Position numbers and translations under genes: made by a program. The notes beneath the pieces are model-generated. The model saw only the letters and a list, made by a program, of their open reading frames with translations. It had not been told where the DNA came from and made no database searches. From Laguncularia racemosa (Eukaryota > Streptophyta > Magnoliopsida > Myrtales > Combretaceae), in assembly GCA_037954665.1 (NCBI GenBank), contig JBBMOL010000092.1, positions 2,356,001-2,420,000 of the forward strand: a DNA stretch of 64,000 nt, given 5' to 3'. Position 1 is the first letter of the stretch; each line of letters starts with the position of its first letter. Below are positions 48,331 to 60,400 of this stretch, piece by piece.

Positions 48331-48749
48331 TATACACTATAACCTTTCACAATACATGTCACAACTTTCCACATCACCACATTTCATAACACAACCTTCC
48401 ACATAAGACCTAGATCATTTCGGTACACAATTCCACTAGGGACATCGTCACATACTAATCATCGGGGTGCCACCCCAAAAACACCGATCCACACTTGGTT
48501 TCTTGGACCCAGCAATTCACAATCACATGCACACTCAATCCGGTTCATTTACAATAACATTAAACCCACACATAAAATCTAATTTATCAAGCACAAACAA
48601 CAAACATAGTATATATGTACCTGACTTTGCAAAACTTGGTTTGTTCTATACTTTTCTAACTTCACAATTCTTCAAAACCTATACATGATTTAAATGGTTT
48701 GACTTTAGAATTGTATTCCTATAAATATCAAAAGGAGACTAGTCGCGTT

Positions 48750-49320
48750 TAACTCAACATGGTTATGTTGGGAGCTGTGTAGTTTAGTGCAGGGTAGTAC
48801 ACAATCGTGCTAAATGCTATATACAATTTTTTTTTTTTTACACATGGTCTCAACATGGTCATGTTGAGAGGTCATGTTGTTTTTTTTTTTTAATTTTATT
48901 TTTCTTTTCTAATATGGTCTCAACATGGTCATATACCTCTTTCTATTCACTATGTCTTTCTTTTTTTTCAACATGGTCTTCAATATGGTCATGTTGAGAA
49001 GTCATTTTTTTTTTTTAACATGGTCTCAACATGGTCATGTATCTCCCTCTATTCACTATATCACTTTTTTTTTTTAACATGGTTATATATCTCTCCATTC
49101 ACTATTCATTAACACGACCTTAACATGATTGTGTTTATAGGTCGTGTTGGTTTTTTTTCTTTCAACATGATTGTGTTGAGAAGTCGTGTATCTTTCTGTT
49201 CACCTTTCATTTTCAACACAGTCTCCAACACCATCATATTAGGAAATCGTGTATCTCTCGGTTCACTTTGAGTTTTCAATATGGTTCCAATACTATAGTG
49301 TTGGGAGGTCGTGTATCTAA
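48750..49320. repeat. Palindromic CATGGTC/GACCATG repeat field in the Element 3 3' LTR
   Basis: Many copies of TCTCAACATGGTCATGTTGAGA-like half-palindromes, spaced by T-runs and CTCTCTATTCACTAT. The counterpart is 55310-55850 in the other LTR. Confidence 0.82.
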
Positions 49321-49840
49321 CTGTACACCTCGTAAATCAATCCCTCAACTCAATTTCTATTCAATTTAACCTAATCGATCCATCTAACATAAAATTTATA
49401 ATGTAATATACTAGTATATACACTTACTTGACCTGAATTGTTATCGTGATGAGTGAATCGCTTGTTTCGTCTCATGTATATCACGGATTGATCTAGATCT
49501 ATAAACCTTAATACGTCAAGTCTCTACACTACCATATACATACGTAAATCACAATTCATAATCATTAATTTATGTATTTACCTTAATCCGATAAGCTAGT
49601 GTTGGAAAAAGAGTCGTCTCATTCTCTATGGATTCACATAAGAAAGCTCTAGGGTTCTATGAGAGGCAAATGAAGGAAAAAGTGTTAACCCTAAGTAAAA
49701 GGAGCTTATATACCTAAGTCGCAAAATGACCATCCTATCCCCAATCATAATTCTTATTTCTTGTATTATCCTTGGTAGATTTTTTTATTATTATTATTAA
49801 TTATGCACAAATATAAATAAATATTACTCGAGTATTTACA

Positions 49841-49853
49841 TTCTTCTTCCCTC
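49841..49853 (-). other. Element 3 polypurine tract
   Basis: The minus strand reads GAGGGAAGAAGAA directly before the 3' LTR. Confidence 0.8.
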
Positions 49854-49899
49854 AGAAGAATTTCTTCCCTTGAATATTACTTAGATCACTGAAGAATTT

Positions 49900-52800
49900 A
49901 GGGCATCTTCTTCTCATTTCTTCTTTTAGTTCTAAGGTTACTTCTCATTCGGTTTGATTGCTCCATTATACCTTAACATACTTGATAACTCGTCTTTTCA
50001 AAGTTGGCTCTTTAGTATCTACAATTCTAATGGGTCTCTCAACTATTGTGAGATTTAGCTGCACTTACAGAGGTTCTAGTGTAGTGATTTGATATGGGTT
50101 TGGCATATATTTCCTTATCATGGAAACGTGAAATAAATTGTGTACTCCAGCTAAACTTGGTGGCAATGCTAGTCTATATGCTACTAGTCCAATTTTCTCC
50201 AAGACTTCAAAGGGTCCCACATATCTAAGGTTCAATTTCCCCCTAAGTCCAAATCTTATTACTCCCTCTGTAGGTGAAATCTTCAACAACACACGATCTC
50301 ATACCTGAAATTCTATTGGGTGTCTTCTCTTGTCTGCATATGACTTTTGGCGACTTTGGACTGATTGCATTTTTTGCTTGATCAATTTCACTTTGTTTAT
50401 TGCATCTTGCACTAGATCAGGTCCCGATATTTGTTTATCACCCACCTCATTCCAATATAAGAGCAGTTGACATTTTCTTCCATACAACGCCTCATATGGT
50501 GCCATTTGAATGGTAGCTTGATAACTATTGTTGTATGTGAATTTTACTAAGGGCAAATGTTCATCCTAATTTTCACCAAGGTCTAATATACACGCCCTTA
50601 ACATATTCTCCAATATCCGAATCATTCGTTCTAACTGACCATCTTTCTATGGGTGAAAAGTTGTACTAAATTATAATTGTCCCTAAAACTCTATGCAGAC
50701 TATTCTAAAACCTCCTCACAAATCTTGTATCTTTGTTTGACACTATGGAGACCGGTATCCCATGCAACCTTACAATTTCTTTAATATAAATTTGTGTCAA
50801 CTTCTCTAATTTATACCTAGTACCTATTGGTATGAAGTGTGCCAATTTTGTAACTCGATTAACAATCACCTATATTATGTCCAATTTAGTCACCGGTCGA
50901 GGTAGTACTGTGATAAAGTCCATGGTCACATATTCTCATTTCCACTCTAGCATAAGTAAAGATGGTAACATATCTGCGGGTCTTTGATATTCTATCTTGA
51001 TCTATTGGTAGGTCGTACACTTAGATACATAATCGGCTACTTCTCTCTTCATATTCCTCCACTAATAATGGTTCTTCAGGTCTCTATACTTCTTATACAT
51101 CTTAGTAATTCTAACGTGTATAAAGTATCCACAATAGTGTGTCTCTTTCGATATCTCTTTCTTCAATTAATCTATACTTGACACACATAACTTGTGACCA
51201 TACCTCAATACCCCCTTTGCATCTTCATTGAACTCTACAACTTTTCTGATTGCAATCTACTCAATACTACCCTCAAGTGCTACTCGTGCTCTTCTTCATT
51301 TCTAGAGTATATTAAAATGTCATCTATGAACACGATGACAAACTTATCTAAGTATTCCCTAAATATGCGGTTCATTAAATCCATGAAAGTCACCGTACAT
51401 TTGTGAGTCTAAAAGGCATTACTTGGAACTCATAATGCCCATATCTAGTTCTGAAAGTAATCTTCTAGATGTCTTCCTCCTTAATCCTCACTTGATGGTA
51501 CCCAAATCTCAAGTTTATTTTTGAGAAGACTTGAGCTCCTTGTAATTGATCAAACAAGTTGTCAATCATTGGGAGAGGGTATTTATTTTTAATTATAACC
51601 CTATTCAACTCCCGGTAGTCTATACATAACCGCATATTGTTGTCTTTCTTCTTCACAAATAATATCGGTGCACTCCAAGGTGAGACACTTGGTTTAATAA
51701 ACTTCTTGTTCAACAGCTCTTATATTTGATCATTTAATTCTTTCAACTCTGTAGGTGCCATATAATACGAGGCTTTTGATATGGGAGTTGTATCGGACAC
51801 TATATCTATGTTGAATTCAATCTCCCTTACAGGAAATAAACTAGGTAGGTCATCCGAAAATACTCTAGTAAATTCCTTCACTATTCTTACTCTCTCAATT
51901 TCCATCACCTCTCCAGCTTCAATCGCTATTGATGCCATCATACTTTTATTGCACAATTCATAAGTTGGCAATCTTGTTGGTTTATAAGTTTCCAATTTAA
52001 ACTTAAATTGTTCTCCTTCTGGCATGTTGAAATGGATCATCATATCATGACAATCTATTGTTGCATAATGTCTAATTAACCAATCCATTCCCAAAATTAC
52101 ATCAAAATCAGTCATGTTTAACACTAGAAGATCCGCAAACAATATTTTACCCTGCACTTCGATACAAACCTTTCTACATATTTAGTTCAATCCCCTACCT
52201 ACACCCATAGGAGTACTCAAGCTCAATACAACATTCATCATTTCTTTACATACATTATATTTACTTTTAAATGCATTAGATATACATGAATGTGATGCAC
52301 TAATATCAAACAACACGTATGCTTCAACAAAATTCACTAATAATGTACTTACTAAGGTCTCTGTATCTAGAGTATCATGTCTCTGTACTACAAACACTCA
52401 TGCTAGTGCCCTTTGTCTTGGCCCTGCTTGTTAAGGTTCACCATTATTAGTCCCAGTTTGGTTTCTTGCTGTCGGGGCTGGCTATATATTCTGTTTTCTA
52501 TTTTCTGGGCAATCCACCACCTTATAACCCCTCTGTTTGTAGAAGAAGCAAAATGTCAATAGGATTGACCTCTCCCAATAGGTTTTGCTGCTATGTCCCG
52601 TCTTCCCACATAAAAAATAGGCACCCTATCGCCATTTGCATTTGTTTAGCTTATATGGCCCATAACATCTTCCACACTTGTTACCTTATCCCACATATAA
52701 GGTTTTTGCTTAGGAGAAGGGTGCTACTATGACCATAGATCTGGTTTGCACTATGTGAGGTCTTTTACCCTTATCTTGAGTGATAATATTCTAAATGGGT

Positions 52801-53580
52801 CTTTTTCCCAATACCACTCTTGTTCCTAATGTTCTCATCTCGTCAGTTCTCTTATGAATTTGTTCTAAAAGTTTTGCCTAGTTTACAGCTTCTAAGTAGG
52901 TTTTCGGTTGGAAGGCAACTACCTCATGCTGCAATATGGGCTCCAATCTTAACACAAATCGATACACCATGGACTTCTCATTAGCTTTGAATGTAGGTGG
53001 CATGAACTTCATCAAACGGTTGAGTTCTGTCTCATATTCATCTATTGATCTCTTTCCCTGGCAGCAATTGTAGTATGATGCCTGCATTATGTTCCTAATG
53101 GTGGTTGGGAAATACTGCTCATACAACATTTCTTTAAACCTATCCCAAGTGATCACCCCTATGGTGAGTTTAGAAACACTCGATCACCATTCAAAAGTTA
53201 AGCTTCTCAGTAAATATACAACATATTTCACCTTATTATCTTTAAGTGTCCCTAGCGCTTCAAAGTCCTTTCCAATTCATTGATCCACTGTTCAACATCC
53301 AATGGATCGTCAACCTCAGGCTTGAATTCCCTGACCATTCTAACAAAATGGTCCAGACCCATTTTTCTAGCTAGTCTCTCTCTAATCTCTCCCATTATAT
53401 GGGCTTGTCCTATGTTTAGCACTTGCATCTTTTGTATCTATTGTTGTTATCATGCCACCATTCTTACTAGAGTGTTAATGGCATCTAGCATTTATGTAGC
53501 ATTGATTTCATTCCCTCTCTATCCATGTTAAGGAGGTCTGGGTAGCCTTTTATTATCAAAAGCATCACCTCTAGTTCCTA
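49900..53580 (-). pseudogene. Element 3 gag-pol, degenerate, RNase H missing
   Basis: Gag spans about 53580-52780 (WDRFKEMLYEQYFP; QGKRSIDEYETEL), followed by zinc-knuckle remnants (about 52680-52500). The protease region has DISASHS where DSGASHS is expected (about 52310), then the ILGMDWL motif. RT (51713-51290) keeps SPWSAPILFVKKK, LCIDYRELN and an FIDDILIYS box (about 51330-51310). Right after RT (about 51230) the sequence passes to the integrase N-terminal region, so connection and RNase H domains are deleted. Integrase fragments follow (NNSYQATIQMAPYEALYGR at 50530) and then a chromodomain-like tail (RPIRIVDTKEP...IKYVKV, about 50030-49880). Many stops and at least one frameshift. Confidence 0.88.
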
Positions 53581-53970
53581 AGGTTAACCCTAGTCTCAAG
53601 ATTCTCTTAGATATTATATTAAATACATTAAAGCTTTAAGGAAAGATATAAGAATATATACATTTCCTTAGAGCATGGGATACCTAAACATGTCATTTTA
53701 AATATTACTGAAGGGGGTTCACTAATAAGTAATACCATTCCTATTTTCTAACCACTCTTAATATATATCTTCGTCTTACAAATCTAATATCCAATTCATT
53801 TAAAGGTTATGACTTACTTTCTATTATTTGGAACTTATACTATTGATCCTCACTTATTTCTAAAGATCATCAAGCCTAGGTAGTTTATAAATTCATCAAC
53901 CTAAACTCTGAAGATCACAAACTTACATTCTTATGATCAAAACCTAAGCTTCTAAGGATCATCAACTTAT

Positions 53971-53982
53971 GCTCTAATACCA
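53971..53982 (-). other. Element 3 primer binding site
   Basis: The minus strand reads TGGTATTAGAGC, one base from the initiator tRNA-Met PBS, seven bases from the 5' LTR. Confidence 0.8.
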
Positions 53983-54589
53983 CCTAAGCTGTATCACCCC
54001 AAAATTTGGGTGCGCTACGACCCGCCACGTGTCTTAATTTCCTGAAAACACACAAAGACTAAATCACTACTATTCTTCAAATACACTTGTTCATGTACTC
54101 CTGATGATAGTCATAAATCATATGTTACATAACATAGATTAATGAAATTTTCCATCCTTAATAATAAGTCATCAATATTCTTCTTAAATTAAATAACAAA
54201 GCTATTAACATTCATTTACAACAGAAATTCCCAAAATGACTAAATAAAATTTAACATGTCTTTCCTTAGTTTATTTATTATTCATCGTAATAGACATATT
54301 CTACATTTTCTTCGTTGTTTTGATCTTGAGGTTTTTCTCCTAAGTTTTCAACATATCTTACAATTTCTCCTATAGCATTTGTAATTAAAAAAAAAAATCC
54401 CATGAGGGATGAGCTAATGCCCAGTACAGTGCATACCTACACACACACGCGCATGCCATGTCAGAAACAATAACACATGCAAGAATGCATCGTAGTATTT
54501 ATTCACAATTTTTATTTATCTTTCACAATATTTAGCCAATACACAATCACAACATAAGCATCTCCACACATAACATTCCTAAACATCCT

Positions 54590-54890
54590 TTTACAATCCA
54601 TCCACAAATAATATATACATACATATATATATATAACAAATGTAATCCTCTTTGTCCATGAGTCTATTCCCGTACATAATAATAATAATATATATATGAT
54701 AATGTATACTCTCCACTATCCATGAGTTCTCGCACATCCACCTTCCACAACCATACATAATATATATATATGTATAGATATTTATGACAGTGGCTACCCC
54801 CCATCGTCCATGAGTCATCGCACATCAATCTTCCATAACCATACATAATATATATATGACAGTAGGTATTCCCCACTATCTATGCATTCA
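54590..54890. repeat. (TA)n-bearing tandem units in the Element 3 5' LTR
   Basis: Counterpart of 48105-48330 with at least one extra unit. ORFs on the minus strand here (rich in Y and I) are by-products of the repeats. Confidence 0.8.
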
Positions 54891-55309
54891 TGAGTCCGTA
54901 CATTACAAACTTTTACAATATACGTTAAAACTTTCCATATCACCTCATTTCACAACACAAACATCCACATAAGACCCGAATCATTTCGATACAAGACTCT
55001 ACTAGGGACGTTGTCACATACCAATCATCGGGGTGCTACCCCAAGAACACCGACCTACACTCGGTTTCTTGGACCCAACAATTCACAATCACATGTACAC
55101 TCAATCCGGTTCATTTACAAATCATTAAACCTACACACAAAATCTAATTTATCAAGCACAAACAACAAACATGGCTGCACGTACCTGACTTTGCAAAACT
55201 TGGTTTGTTTTATACTTTTCTAGCTTCACAATTATTCCAAACCTATACATAATTCAAATGGTTTGACTTTAGAATTATATTCCTATAAATATCAAAAGAA
55301 GACTAGTCG

Positions 55310-55850
55310 CTTTTCAACTCAACACGATCATGTTGGGAGTTGTGTAATTGAGTGCGAGGTAGTACATGACAGTGTCAAAGGCTACATACAATTTTTAATT
55401 TTTTTTATACATGTTCTTAGCGTGTTCATGTTGAGAGGTCATGTTGTTTTTATTTTATTTTATTTTTCTTTTCTAACATGGTCTCAACACGGTCATGTAC
55501 CTCTCTCTATTCACTATATCATTTTTTTTCCTAACATAATCTCAACATGTTCATATATCTCTCTCTATTCACTATGTTTTTTGTTTTTAACATGGTCTTC
55601 AACATGGTCATGTTGAGAGATCATGTATCTCTTTGTTCACTATTTATCAACACGACCTCAATACGGTCATATTGAATTTTTTTTTTCAACACATTTGTGT
55701 TGAGAGGCCATGTATCTCTTTGTTCACCTTTCATTTTTAACACGGACTCCAACACAGTCGTGTTGAGAAACCATGTATTTCTTAGTTCACTTTGAGTTTT
55801 TAACACGATTTTAACACAATCATGTTGGGAGGTCGTGTATCTCACTGTAC
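55310..55850. repeat. Palindromic CATGGTC/GACCATG repeat field in the Element 3 5' LTR
   Basis: Same repeats as 48750-49320, with CACGGTC/GATCGTG variants. Some units are gained or lost relative to the other LTR. Confidence 0.82.
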
Positions 55851-56720
55851 ACCTTGTAAATCGATCCATCAACTTGATTTCTATTCAATTTAACCTAATT
55901 GATTCATCTAACATAAAATTTATAATGTAATATACTAGTAGATACACTTACTTGACCCAAATTGTTATCGTGATGAGTAAATCGCTAGTTTCGTCCCTTA
56001 TATATCATGGATTGATCTAGATTTGTAAACCTCAATACGTTAATTATCTACGCTACCATATACATACATAAATCATGATTCATAATTGTTGATTTATGTA
56101 CTTACCTTAATCCGATAAGCTAGTGGTGGAAAAAGAGTCGTCTCCTTCTCTATGGATTCACATAAAAAGGTTCTAGGGTTCTGTGTGAGGTAAATGAAGG
56201 AAAAAGTTTTAACCCTAGGAAAAAAGAGCTTATATACCTAGGTTGCGAAATAACCATCACATCCCCAATCATAATTCTTATTCCTTGTATTATCCTTGGC
56301 AGATTATTATTATTAATTATACACACATATATGTAAAATATTACTTCGGTATTTACATCCACCTCTTGCCAACATTTTAGTTACGATTTAAAATGTGTAT
56401 AAGGATTAATTTATAAAGGCAATGCCCACTTTATTAGTATAAATTATAGGTCATATTAGTTTTTTTTTTCAAATTGTCTAAAATATATCTATAAACAAGG
56501 TACAATTTAAAGGGTGCCACTCTATCCTTTTGTACTGAGCTACATATTTTGGTATGTAATTAACAATAAAGACTTGTGGAATTATACATATTAGCATATA
56601 TGCACCCATGTATAAAAAATAAATAAAGTAGTTAAAAAATATATATAACATATCAAATCATGTAATCAAAATTTATACCTAATTAATAAAACAAAAAAAA
56701 TCATAAAACATATCGAAAAG

Positions 56721-57401
56721 GGGAAATCCACTAAAATATAGTATTTTTAAAAAATAATTGTGAAATAAGATACTTGGTAAACTTATTCCAAAAAAAGGTA
56801 GCAAAGCTGCAAACTGGGAATGCACCTTTAGTAATTTGTATTGAAGGCACATTTCAAGTACGTGACTTTAGTACAAATTTTTTATTAAATTTTAAATTAA
56901 TTTTTATAATTTTTAAATTTATGAAAATTATTTTTTTTGTTATTCTTAGGTAATTTTTTTAATTTAAAAAATAATAATTTAAGAAGAATTTATTATTAAT
57001 TTTTTTAATGAAAAATCATGTAAAGAAAATCATAAATAAATTTTGTGATTATCGGGATGCTCTTGATAGACTGAATGTTGAGTACGCATTTCTTCAACTA
57101 GATAGGCATTACAATTGTTCTTATGATTTTTTTTATATGATTTTTCATAATTTTTTTTTCAATGATAAATTTTATTAAATTAAATTTTTTTGTTTAAAAA
57201 AATACAAGTTTACATAAGAATAAAAAAACCATAAATTTAAAAAATAAAAAAAAATTATTTAAAATTTATTAAAAAATTCACGATATGGACTAAATGCATG
57301 TTTTCAATTCACATCTTCATCACATATTTCATGAATAAATTTATCAGCTACCTTATTTCATAATTATTTAAAAAATATATATTATTTTAGTGGATTTTTC
57401 C
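56721..57401. mobile_element. Foldback MITE in segment B, same insertion as in A
   Basis: 681 bp with ends GGGAAATCCACTAAAATA and the inverted counterpart. The flanking 9-mers are ATCGAAAAG (56712-56720) and ATTGAAAAG (57402-57410), eight of nine identical. Its position within B equals that in A, so insertion came before the A/B duplication. Confidence 0.78.
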
Positions 57402-57802
57402 ATTGAAAAGCATGTGAAAAATATTATAAAAAAATGAAATGAAAGTGATACAGTTAAAATAAGGTAGATAATTTCCAAATAAAATATTTAAAAAATCTAA
57501 AGTGAAAAATAGATTAACAAAGATTTTCTACCTTATTGCGGTTGGAAATGAAGACTATGTAATTAGTTCATAGGAAAATCTAAGGAGATAAAGAGTTTTC
57601 ATAATATAAAAATAGGATGAGGAAGGAAAGGAGAAGTGGAAAAATAAAACTTAAAAGGTAATTGTTTTGGATGATAATGTTGGTGAATGGAGAGGAAAAG
57701 TACGTAATTGAATCGGGATTTGGGTAGTAGAAAAAGTGGGCTATTAAATTATTATTAATATCTATATTATTTAAGCATATGAAGATCTCTTAACCACTTT
57801 TA

Positions 57803-58771
57803 CAGCATGTTTACTTGAACATAATAATTATTCTATTACGGGTCTATTATGGATGTAATAGTTATTACAGTGTTTACTTCACGTAATAGCAATTCACACG
57901 GAATTGCAATTCTACAAAATTCTAAATCACCATTCCTTCCCCCATTCCACTTAATAGCAATTAGATACTATTAATAAGAATATACATTTAAAAGATTAGA
58001 GTCGTTACAGATAAATGCAGTCGCTTATATTTAAACATAAATGAAAATTAAATATATTTTTAATAGGAACAATATGAATTTTGGTCTTTTCTAAAAAAAA
58101 TTATTTAAAAATTGAAATTATTAAATATAATATATAATCAATTTTTTTTTTTTGGTATATCTGCTTGTCACTCAACATCTTCCGTCTTCCCTACTCTTTG
58201 ATCATGGAAGGGGGTAACAAATTTGAAAGAAAAAATTCCATTTAACTTGACATTTAATAAAATTTTCTTTGGAATATAAATATTAATAAATAAAAGTATA
58301 ATTGAATATTATTTTTAACAATTCGATATGTTTATATAAAATTAAAGAACCACTTAAAATTATAGCCCTTTTTTATATCGATCTACCTCGCTCGTTGCAC
58401 ATTAGAACGTCATCCCTTGCCCTCGCCGTCGCTAAAGTTGATTGTGGCTTGTCTCTATCATCGCCTGTGGTTGTCGACATAACATTGTGCATTGTCCCTC
58501 GTCCTTGTGTAGCTTTAGTCATCTCTCACCATCATGGATCTGCCCTCGACCTCATGCATTGTTGGTCGTCCATCGCTGGCTCCGTCGTAGCATTTAAGGA
58601 TTCATTCGTTGTATCATTTATTATTCCATCCTTATTCCTTCAAGTAAATAATGTAGTTTTAATTCCATTACATCCAAGTAAACAATACCCTACCAATTCG
58701 CCGTAATAGCTATTTCCCAGTAATAACTATTCTATTACAGCTTTATTTCATTTAGTAAAATAAATAGGCCG
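57803..58771. mobile_element. PIF/Harbinger-like non-autonomous element, 969 bp
   Basis: Absent from segment A (CACTTTTAGTGTC), present in B between duplicated TTA (57800-57802 and 58772-58774). Ends are CAGCATGTTTACTTGAAC and the imperfect inverted CGGCCTATTTATTTTAC. Subterminal TAATAG[TA][TA]ATTA-type motifs occur in both orientations, including CCATTACATCCAAGTAAAC near the right side. TTA targets and GTTTACTT-type ends are typical of PIF/Harbinger elements. The GC-richer core (about 58380-58640) with an ORF of 134 codons (58302-58706) resembles no transposase and could be captured host sequence. Confidence 0.8.
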
Positions 58772-60150
58772 TTAGTATCTTTTACAATTGATTCCATTAA
58801 ATATTCTTAAATTATACTTTTAAAACTAATTATTAACCCTTCCTCAAGATAATTACTAATAAAATATCTCATTCTCTAGGGTTAAATTAGTAAATTAACC
58901 ATTAAAACAACGAAGTGCAATCTAATCCTACCTTCATACACAAAAGTCACAACCCATTAACTCCACTTACCCACTAAACTCTTTTTTTTTTCCTTTCTTT
59001 GTTAAGCTACTATTATCACTTAAAATGCTAAAAAGACTAATTTTTTTTTTTGTTGGAGAGAGAAAATTATCAATTTTCAATTTTAATTGATCCAAATTTC
59101 AAAAGGGACCTATAGTTTTCTAAATAGACGTTTTCTTTTTCTACTTTAATATTTTTCCATTATGTAGGTATTTGATGAGCTAATTATTTGCATATTACTT
59201 TAAATCTTATATATGTATTTTTTTTTATAATTATATCTTCTTTATTATTTTTGTAAGCATATGAAAGTTCTTCGATAAAACAAATCAAATATGATTAGAA
59301 TATTTTCAATCTATATTAGTAAAAAAAATGTATTTACCTTAACTATAATTTTTTTTAGTTTCTTTTTAATGCATTTTTTGGAGTGTTTACATATAGTTTT
59401 TTTTTTCCTCAAATCATCAATTGTTGTACAATATTGTTTTATTTAATTTTTACACAATTGTAAGTACACCTTTACTAGTTATAGATTAAAAACATATGGA
59501 GTTGGGTAATTTTTTATATAAATACTAAAAACACTAAACCCATATTTTTCATTTTAATAATATAAAATAGATAATAATTACTCGATTATTTGTTGGTCGA
59601 CCTTTACCTTCCCACCAAGTATTGTTTTTTGTTTTATTAGTATTATTATTCATTTGACTCGCTTAAGCATCAGTGGTGACATCTTACCTACGTATAAGGA
59701 CAAGACAGCATTAGATATTGTCAAAAACATTAACTTCAACTTTTCCTCAATTATTTCTGTTTCATTGCTTTAATATCTTCTACAGCCAAAAACGAGAAAA
59801 TCACTTTCAACGTCTTCGACCTAATAAGAGCATATGTTCGACGAGCTGATCGTGCAAAAGAGCAATGCATCTAGTGTGTCTGCAGTCCGCCGCCGGCCGG
59901 CGATTCCGCTAGGAAATTCCGGTCTTCTGCATTGACCATTAGTTCTCATTCTTTTCTTTGATAGACCAGGAATTAATTATGCAAACAGTTGCGATTTCAT
60001 CCATTGTTATGGACTAGTACGCAATGGCAACAGTTTATATCATTTCCATTAATTTCATAGGATGAATTTTTATTTATTACCATTTTTTTTCTTTGAAATT
60101 TATAGAAACATGAATTAGTTTTTCAACAAGAAAGGCTTCTACTAGTACTA

Positions 60151-60400
60151 CAATAAAAATGATGATTTTACCTAAAAATATACAAATAACTTGAAATTGT
60201 TATTACAATCCCAAAAGTATTGTTAAAAGAAAATAAATAAAGATGGATTTGGGTTTTAAGCATGGTTTTATGACATATATGCACATATAAACAAGTCGCT
60301 AGAAATTAAAATTTAAAATTATATTATAATAGTTTATGATTTATTTGTGCATCGAAACAATATTTGACCAGAAGAGCATTTTTCCTTGTGACCTTATTCA
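60151..60400. repeat. Direct repeat, copy 1 (partner about 61214-61550)
   Basis: The shared string runs AAAGATGGATTTGGGTTTT..., GCATGGTTTTATGACATATA and CAGTATTTGACCAGAAGA (with A for G in copy 1). Copies lie about 1.06 kb apart in the same orientation. A related block (CATTTCCATTAATTT[CT]ATAGGAT...GAAATTTATAGAAA) also occurs at about 60045 and 60462. Confidence 0.8.

Larger units (their letters stand above)
47508..49840 (-). repeat. Element 3, 3' LTR (2,333 bp)
   Basis: Matches 53990-56357 end to end, with many substitutions and small indels. It contains (TA)n-bearing tandem units of about 90 bp (48105-48330) and a CATGGTC/GACCATG repeat field (48750-49320). Confidence 0.92.
47508..56357 (-). 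mobile_element. Element 3: Ty3/gypsy LTR retrotransposon, Tekay/Del-like chromovirus
   Basis: 8,850 bp on the minus strand, with LTRs starting TGTA and ending TATTTACA and a perfect target duplication TCCAC (47503-47507 and 56358-56362). The integrase C-terminus (RFGLRGKLNLRYVGPFEVLE...ALPPSL...VHNLFHVSM in pieces) followed by a chromodomain-like stretch marks the Tekay/Del lineage. Coding capacity is badly damaged. Its position exactly between segments A and B is notable. Confidence 0.93.
53990..56357 (-). repeat. Element 3, 5' LTR (2,368 bp)
   Basis: Starts TGTATCACCCC and ends TATTTACA. It contains more copies of the (TA)n-bearing unit (54590-54890) than the other LTR, and the palindromic repeat field at 55310-55850. 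Confidence 0.92.
56358..59600. repeat. Segment B of the duplication, interrupted by a Harbinger-like element
   Basis: Direct copy of segment A immediately after Element 3 (the TCCAC duplication at 56358-56362, then from TGCCAAC at 56367). With the 969-bp insertion at 57803-58771 removed it is about 2.27 kb. It supplies the empty target site for Element 2: TTTTGTAAGCATATGA at about 59252 versus TTTTGTAGG/GTAGGCACATGA in A. Confidence 0.9.

Noticed and set aside
54591..54876. Tyr/Ile-rich ORFs in the Element 3 5' LTR
   Set aside because: Translation of (TA)n and associated tandem units; no real protein composition.
58302..58706. A Harbinger transposase or Myb-like ORF2 inside the 969-bp element
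   Set aside because: The 134-codon ORF lacks any DDE-type or Myb-like motif and is far too short. The element is called non-autonomous.
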